The notes beneath the pieces are model-generated. The model ran no database searches. It was given only the letters and a program-made list of their open reading frames with translations, and was not told the origin of the DNA. A program made the translations under genes and the position numbers. This document shows, piece by piece, positions 57,755 through 64,000 of a DNA stretch of 64,000 nucleotides (positions are counted from its first letter, which is position 1; every line of letters begins with the position of its first letter). The stretch is from NCBI RefSeq assembly GCF_008831285.2, contig NC_045151.1, positions 1,731,544 to 1,795,543 of the forward strand, in the 5' to 3' direction. Origin of the DNA: Nymphaea colorata. Its lineage: Eukaryota > Streptophyta > Magnoliopsida > Nymphaeales > Nymphaeaceae.

Positions 57755-57971
57755 TAGGGGTGGAAGAAAGAGAGGTAGAGGGGAGGGGGGAAGGGGGAAG
57801 AAGGAGAGGACGGGAAGAGGAGGATGGAGGACGGGAAGAGGAGCATGGGGGACGGGCCGGGCGGGGCCGCCATCGGGCCCTGCCCCGGCCGGGGACCCGG
57901 TTTTCCTGGCCCGGACTCGGGCCTGATCGGGCTGGGTACCCGATGGCGGCCCGGCCCGACGCCCAGGCCTA
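57755..57971. mobile_element. Family B hAT-like short element (copy B1)
   Basis: 217 bp, left end TAGGGGTGG and right end (other strand) TAGGCCTGGGCGTCGGG. Perfect 8-bp target duplication TTTACCAT (57747-57754 and 57972-57979). The left half is a purine tract of GGGGAGGGGGGAAGGGGG type, the right half CG-rich (GGCGGGGCCGCCATCGGGCC). Confidence 0.87.
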
Positions 57972-57979
57972 TTTACCAT

Positions 57980-60470
57980 TTGCAAAGAATGGCTGATATG
58001 GAATGAATAAATAACCAGTGTATATAGAAAACCTGATAAATTCACTATTGAAGAAAATGAAGTATGTAAGAACTAACGACATTACCCAATGAGACTATAC
58101 CAATAGCTTCTATAAATAGAGAGACTTCAATAAAGATGTGAAGTTATTGAGAGAGTGGTTTAGAAGACAAGCTACGATGTCATTGTGCCATCCACTCCAC
58201 ATCATTTCTTTAAGGCGATGCGTCTGTCATTTTTCAAGGTTTTTGTTAAAATGAATTGCGTAGAACTCAAGAAACCATTGTTTTAAGTCTCCTTTAGTTA
58301 TTGTCTATAACGTCATTACTTAGTAATTATGTTGTTTTTTTCCTTCGAGTTAATGGAGCCTTCAAGATCATTACTACATTATTTGCATAAAGTTTCAAGC
58401 ACATTTTCATTTTCGGGCCTACTTTTTGCCTAGACATCCATGCAAAATACCATCTTTTTGTAATTTTCTTATTAAAGACCATACTTTTCATGAAAATGGT
58501 CAAATAAGGGACTGAAATGAATTTCCAATAAATTGAAAAATGGAAAACATTAGTTTGCAATCTTTTTGGTATCACTCTCCATCACTACATCACGTTGTTA
58601 TCATTTTAACCAACATTTGTTGTTTTTTCGGGTTAATGAAAATTAACTTTAAGCCATCATTTGACAGTTCTTTTGTTAATGAAAATTGCAGCTTTGAAAA
58701 AAAATAAAAAAAAAGGTCCATTTTAGAAAGTATATGCAAATGGTTGGATGTAAAGTGAAAATTTGCCCAAATTTCAACACAAATTTCTGACTTTTCTTTC
58801 AGTTTTGTTACTTCAGAAATTATGGTCATTCTAATTCAACAGACATCTCGATTCTATTAATCTAATTCATAAAATCTTCTTGCACAACATTTGGTTCAAA
58901 AACCGAATTCAACAACATCGATTTTTGATATTGGAGAACTATGTTGTTCATAAGCATTTAATCTTGAAAGCAGCTTCAATGTCATCGACTTTAAGCTTGG
59001 AGAACGAAAGTGATCGTAAGCGGGCTTGTTGAAGGTGAACTCCATTGATTTAGCTCGGGCTTGTCATCAACAAGCTGACCTTCAGCAGTATATTGCGTTC
59101 ATTTGGCTCCTTTACCAGCGATATATGTTCATATAAAACGTATTTTACCCATGGGAGCGATATGGCAAAGATTCTACTTTGGTACTATCTGTTCGACCGT
59201 GTGTTTCACAGTCGCCTTGTTATTTAGAGTGGGGATCTTCGGCAAAAGGGAAAGCCCGGCGACCGGACTTCCAAGTTCCATCCACAGCCGTCGGCTGCCC
59301 AAGGTTGAAACGTCTTTCTTCTTCTAAAGCAGATAGGCGTTACCACAGGAATTCAAAAACTTCTATCTCCAACTGTTACTATTGCTCCATGCAATCTGCC
59401 ACCATTGTTCCGATGGGCAGACTTCTGCAGTGTCCAGCAATGCTGCCAGGAAGGAAGGAAATCTTCCTCTCCCAACTTTTCTTTCACTTTCCGCTTCACA
59501 CCGCTTCCCCCGAATCCCATCGCCTTTCCTGATGTAATGTTTTCTTTTTTTCAAAAGCTCGCTTCCCTGCTTTTGCAATTCGCTTCGTGTTTCCCTACAT
59601 TTTTCATTTATTGGCAATTACAGTCTGTAGGTCCTCTGTTCATTCACATCCGTGGGAGTGAATTTGGTGTATGATGACGAAGGGTGGTATGCACGGAGGG
59701 ACACATATGGCTCAGGGAAGCCCAACTTCAGGGCTCGATCCTTCCGACCGAGTCGCGTGCAAGGTGCAAGAGTGGGGAGCAGGAGCGGCGGCCTGGTTGA
59801 CGAGGGCAGCACTTGAAATGGGGCGCTGTCTCTTCATCATCTTCGTTGCCATCATCACTAGCACTACCATGATTGAATGGTGGCCCATGCTTGTCGCTCC
59901 ATTGATGGCCAAGAACAGGGGGAAGTATGATCTTCTCCCTTTCTCTTTCTCTTTTTCTGTTCCTTTCTCCCTCTTTCCGTGTGCAGCTGGTGGAAGGTAG
60001 AGGAAGAGGTGGGACTCATCTGTCCGTCTGTTCCTGTGCTAACGGTGTGGAGGCTAAAGACACGGTCAAGGCCTGAAAATAAAGAAGGGGTGGAGGAGGG
60101 GAAGAAAGGGAAAGAAGGGGAAAAAGGGAAAGAGACTAAAAAAGGAAAGGAAAGAAGAAGGGGAGGAGGGGTCGAAACTACAAGAGAGAGAAATTAGGGG
60201 AATTTTGGTTGGGAGGAAGAGGAGGAGGAGGAAGAAGAGGTGGTGGGAATTTACAGTTGGAGAGAAGTTAGTGGTGGGTCCAGAGACAAAAGCATCGCCT
60301 CCATTTCTTACGGAATTTTATGGTTAGATGGAAGTTTGTGGTGGGACACCAAAGCCGAGACATGTCCTCCATTTTTGATGCCTCACAAAAACGAACCACC
60401 GGCGACGCCATTTGCCTTTGATGATCCTCTTCTCTTGAGACAGTTTTTCTCTTTCCTTAGATCGTGAGCA
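57980..60470. other. Intergenic DNA upstream of the PIP5K gene
   Basis: 57980-59150 is AT-rich with nothing recognised. 59160-60200 is less AT-rich and purine-biased towards its end. A 109-aa plus-strand frame at 59671-60000 has one hydrophobic stretch (CLFIIFVAIITSTTMIEWW) but no homology I recognise; I do not call it a gene. Confidence 0.35.
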
Positions 60471-61293
60471 CAACAAGAAAGAAACTCCCCTCCCCAAAAA
60501 AGATCTCTCTCTCTCTCTCTTTCTCGTTCGCTATTCTTAAGGGCGACGCTGTCTTTGCTATTTTTCGAGTCCGTGTTTTTCTTTTCTTTTTCCTTTTCCT
60601 TTTGCTCCTTTTACCCGTCTTCTCTTCTGCTCTTCCTCCTCCTCTTTCTGCCCCACCCTTCTCTCTTTCTCTCTCTCTCTTTTTCTTCCTGGTTGTGTGT
60701 ACTGGGGAGGATTTAATCTCATTTATTTCGTTTTGTTATTTTTTCCATCAATAACTGGATGGTTTCTGCTTTCAGATTTAAGCATTAAAGGAACCGTTTT
60801 GGTTTGTGGGTAGAGAAGAGAGAATTGTTCTCCATTTTGGATTGGTGGTGGCAACGATGCAGAGAGGAGCAGAAGATGAATGCTGATGGGTGTAGTGGTG
60901 GTGGCCGAAGAATGGTTGTAGAAGGTGAGGATGGGAGAGATGCTTTCGGTCGGGGAGTTCCTCATTTGGCGTGTTAACGACAGAGGATACGGTGGGGAGG
61001 TAGACGACGACGACGACGGAAGGAGTGTTTGTTGTCTTAAGTTCGATACTTTCTATAACTGTGCGGCCTCTTCAATTCTGCATTCCTCGTAGCTTCTCGG
61101 GCTGCGAAGCTGTCTTTCATTGCAATGTCTCTCTGCCATTGAGACGATTCCACCTATTATGGAGGACTAGGGAGACAAAAGGGATAGGTAGATACAGAGA
61201 GGACACTGCTCTTGCGCGTGTGTGGGCGCGCGGGCACGAAGGGGGTGGTTGGGAGGGAACCATTGGAGGAAGAAGGTGAGGAATAAACAGAAA
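60471..61293 (+). promoter_or_regulatory. Probable promoter and 5' leader of the PIP5K gene
   Basis: A long pyrimidine-rich block (CTCTCTCTCTCTTTCTCG and related, about 60508-60700) precedes the start by about 0.6 kb, common in plant leaders. TTTCTGCTTTCAG near 60775 could be a leader-intron acceptor. Several ATGs lie between here and 61294, so the real transcription start or splicing must remove or tolerate them. Confidence 0.35.
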
Positions 61294-64000
61294 ATGTTCA
61301 AGGAAGAAGATCCACCATCAGCGTGGGAATCAACTGTACGGAGATCTCGTGAGAATAGGCGAATTGGCGGTAGCATCTTCCGCATGTCTGGTCAGCCGGT
61401 AGCTCACGTTGATGACGAGGAGGAGCAGAACAATGGCGGTGGTAGCGTCCGCGCCGAGAGGCTCCTCCCCAGTGGCGATTACTACACGGGCCACTTGTCG
61501 GGGAATCTTCCCCATGGAAAGGGAAAATACCTCTGGACGGATGGGTGTATGTATGAGGGCGACTGGTGCAAAGGGCAGACGACCGGCAAGGGCAAGTTCT
61601 CTTGGCCGTCCGGCGCCACCTTTGAGGGCGAATTCAAGAATGGTTTCATGGATGGCCTTGGTACCTACACTGGTGTCAATGGCGATACTTACAGGGGCCT
61701 CTGGGTGATGAATCTGAAGAATGGGTACGGGCAGAAGAGCTACGCCAATGGCGATTACTATGAGGGCTACTGGAGGAGTGGAGCCCAGGATGGGAATGGG
61801 AGGTATGTGTGGAGGAATGGGAATGAGTACGTTGGAGAATGGAAGAATGGGGTGATCCATGGCAAAGGTGTTCTCTCCTGGTCGAACGGCAACAGGTACG
61901 AGGGACAATGGGAGGATGGAGTCCCCAAAGGCAATGGAAGCTTCACCTGGGCAGATGGGAGCTGCTACATTGGCACATGGAGTAAGGATCCCAAGGAACA
62001 GAATGGGACTTACTTCCCATCCCGAACCTCCCCGGCTGCGAGTAATCCCAGTGGATGGGATCAGCAGGAGGTCTTCACGGTCGATCTCAAGGATTGCAAG
62101 ATATGCCCCGGGGAGAAGGTGTCCATCCTGCCCTCGCAGAAGACACTGAACTGGTCCGGCACGGAGGCCGATCCTGCGCAGAAGCAGGCAGCGTGGAAGC
62201 CGGACAAAGTTGCAGCGGACAATGCCGCCAAGCCTAGGAGGAGGATGGGATCGTTGGATGCGCCGAGGAAGAATGCCGTTCATACTGGTTCCACGGAGAA
62301 GGCGTTCGAGCGGATGTGTATATGGGAGACGAATGGGGACATCATCAATTGCGACATTGTCGACGGGAATCCGGTGCCGCTGTCTCCTTTGTCTCAAACG
62401 GGTGCTGAAACAGAAGGAGGCCTGCAACAGCAGGAGGAGTTTGAGTGGAAATTTGGAGGAAGGCAGCACCAAAAATGGCAGCCTAGGGAGGTCAAGAGGC
62501 AAGGAGAAACCATCGCTAAGGGACATAAAAACTACGAACTCATGCTCAATTTGCAGCTGGGGATCAGGTACCCTTTCTTCTTCTTCGACATCAACATCTT
62601 CTTCTCCTCTCCCTTATCTTTTTCCTTTTAGTTTTCTACCCATTTGTTTGTCTACCTTGAAAGTTCTGTCAGTTGTTCCTTTACCAACTAAATCAGCATA
62701 TGCTGTGTTACCAAATCAAGTTGATGCATCAAAATCTGGTTGTCTATCAAGTGACCCACACATGAGGTATTGCAAGTTAAATATCTTCTCCATCATATTC
62801 ACCGGCGGTCGGTTTTCAGAAGTTTTTGTGAAATGCGGAAGATGGATTGTCCAAATAAAGAATCTTTCGGCTTTTGCTTTAATGATTAGTTGTCTGTTTT
62901 CCAACTCTTTTGTCTTGGTCTTTTGCCGTGTTTCTCAAGTGAATTTGAATTTTGGGGATTCAAATGGGTCTGAGTCGATGTCCTAGTCATATCAGGTCCG
63001 GTCCGACTGAAGCCAGGTATTGTTCGACGGTGGGATTTGCCCGTATCTCCCGAGCCACGGATAGTTCAACGTGATCCGATAGATTCTAGATCCGAAGCTA
63101 AGGTAGCCTCTTCTGGGATGGACCCATAAATCCGAAGCCGAGGCTGCCCCTTCTGAAAAGGACCCGGAGCTCATGTCGAACCTGACCTTGTTCGTGTTGC
63201 ATTTTTGGTGCTACCCTGACTACTGTAGCTAATTGATACTTGACACTGGAGAATTGGTAGAGGGCGTTTCTTTCTGTTCGTTGAATGAAAAGCCGACATT
63301 ATTCATCGCTGACATGGAGGCTAAATTTGTGTAGGTAGTGAGGGGATGGTAGTAGACCGGACACAGCCTACGGCTTGTTATAAGTTATTCAGATTGTGTC
63401 CGAGTAAACATTTTTTTCTTGTACTCAACTGAGCATTTTCATTCCTTTTATATTGCATTTTCTTCAACTAGATGATTGTTTCTTCGTATTCTACTCAACA
63501 TTTTACATTGTCATTAATTGTGTCCTGTCATTTTCCTAGGCTTCAGTGAAAGAGTAGGAAGTTATGAAACTCCAAGTAACGTTCTCTTTACTTAGAAGTT
63601 CGTCAGATGTCTCCTGGTTCTTGGCTTCATTGGCTTATTCCATTTTTTCTTGTCCTCTCCATCCTTCGGGCTTATGAGATGCCAACAGATTCTAAACTGT
63701 ACTGTGTATCCTTGTTTCGAGGAATGCTGCAAGGCATAAACTTTTGAGGTGCCCAAATCCTGAATTGTTTTACCTAATTAAACCAGTACTCTAGGTTCTA
63801 GATATTGATTTAACATTTCATTATCTTATATCTTCCATGATTCATCAGGCATTCTGTGGGAAAACCTGGACCATCTAATTCTCGTGATCTCCGTGCGTCT
63901 GATTTTGACCCGAAGGAGAAGGTTTGGACAAAATTTCCTCCTGAAGGGTCAAAGCATACACCACCGCACCAGTCTGTGGAGTTCAGGTGGAAGGATTACT
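61294..64000 (+). CDS. PIP5K: Phosphatidylinositol-4-phosphate 5-kinase with MORN repeats, 5' part
   Basis: Makes PtdIns(4,5)P2 from PtdIns4P at the plasma membrane; the plant type B enzymes carry N-terminal MORN repeats. Exon 1 runs 61294-62567, the intron 62568-63848 (GTACCC...TCAG), and exon 2 from 63849 to beyond the window. Eight MORN units are visible between about residues 62 and 240 ([36 protein letters not shown] and so on, ending [18 protein letters not shown]). A variable linker follows, then the conserved [20 protein letters not shown]. The splice gives [11 protein letters not shown] and then [20 protein letters not shown], the start of the kinase region. The activation loop and catalytic residues lie outside, so activity cannot be judged. 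An alternative start is at 61384 ([11 protein letters not shown]). The MORN and linker pattern resembles PIP5K1/PIP5K2, inferred from memory of the family. Confidence 0.92.

Noticed and set aside
59671-60000. 109-aa frame with one hydrophobic segment upstream of PIP5K
   Set aside because: No recognisable family, mixed composition and many overlapping frames; not enough to call a gene.
61330-62526. Long antisense frame (398 aa) opposite PIP5K exon 1
   Set aside because: It mirrors the coding frame of a GC-biased MORN-repeat exon, has no domain of its own and no matching splice structure.
1-64000. CRISPR array, prokaryotic operon or viral segment
   Set aside because: All repeats are explained as transposons, microsatellites or local duplications, and the genes are spliced plant genes.

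Overview
This is a nuclear plant chromosome segment, almost certainly from a flowering plant. Four spliced or intronless genes of plant-specific type lie in long AT-rich, repeat-filled intergenic DNA, with two LTR retrotransposons, many short hAT-like elements, and (TA)n, (CT)n and (GA)n microsatellites. Introns are long: up to about 5 kb in the WVD2-like gene. I cannot name the species or order; an early-diverging or repeat-rich non-grass angiosperm would fit, but that is a guess.

Genes. (1) An EIN3-binding F-box protein (EBF1/EBF2 type, ethylene signalling) on the plus strand at 1983-4685. It has a 25-nt coding first exon, a 651-bp intron and a U-rich downstream region. (2) A WVD2-like/TPX2-domain microtubule-associated protein on the minus strand at 36305-26994, reconstructed here as seven coding exons in a 327-aa frame. 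(3) An intronless PLS-class pentatricopeptide repeat protein with an E/E+ tail on the minus strand at 50643-48967. (4) The 5' part of a MORN-repeat phosphatidylinositol-4-phosphate 5-kinase on the plus strand, from 61294 to the window end; its catalytic domain lies outside. The four genes are unrelated in function and show no sign of being a cluster.

Large mobile elements. A chromodomain-bearing Ty3/gypsy element (minus strand, 12359-17820, LTRs 421 and 420 bp) is broken by eight in-frame stops and two frameshifts. Its two LTRs differ by 11 substitutions, all transitions, plus one 1-nt indel. A Ty1/copia element (plus strand, 19585-25014, 5-bp target duplication TAGAT) has pol-like pseudogene segments but no recognisable gag. 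Its 5' LTR carries a 78-bp tandem duplication missing from the 3' LTR. Smaller copia remnants lie at 43.25-43.5 kb and probably at 17.8-18.1 kb.

Short elements. The least expected content is a set of 150-490 bp non-autonomous elements in at least four unrelated sequence families (called A to D here). Several are flanked by 8-bp direct repeats, the hAT-superfamily signature, and their termini resemble TA(A/G)GG or CAGGGGC. Their interiors are highly biased, for example endless GAGCTCGAG-like words in A and GGGCCGGGC-like words in B. Two direct segmental duplications (period 858 bp at 41.3-43.1 kb, 713 bp at 52-53 kb) involve these elements. No transposase gene that could move them is visible in the window.

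I found no convincing tRNA, rRNA, microRNA or CRISPR features. Intergenic stretches are described individually, including those where I see nothing.
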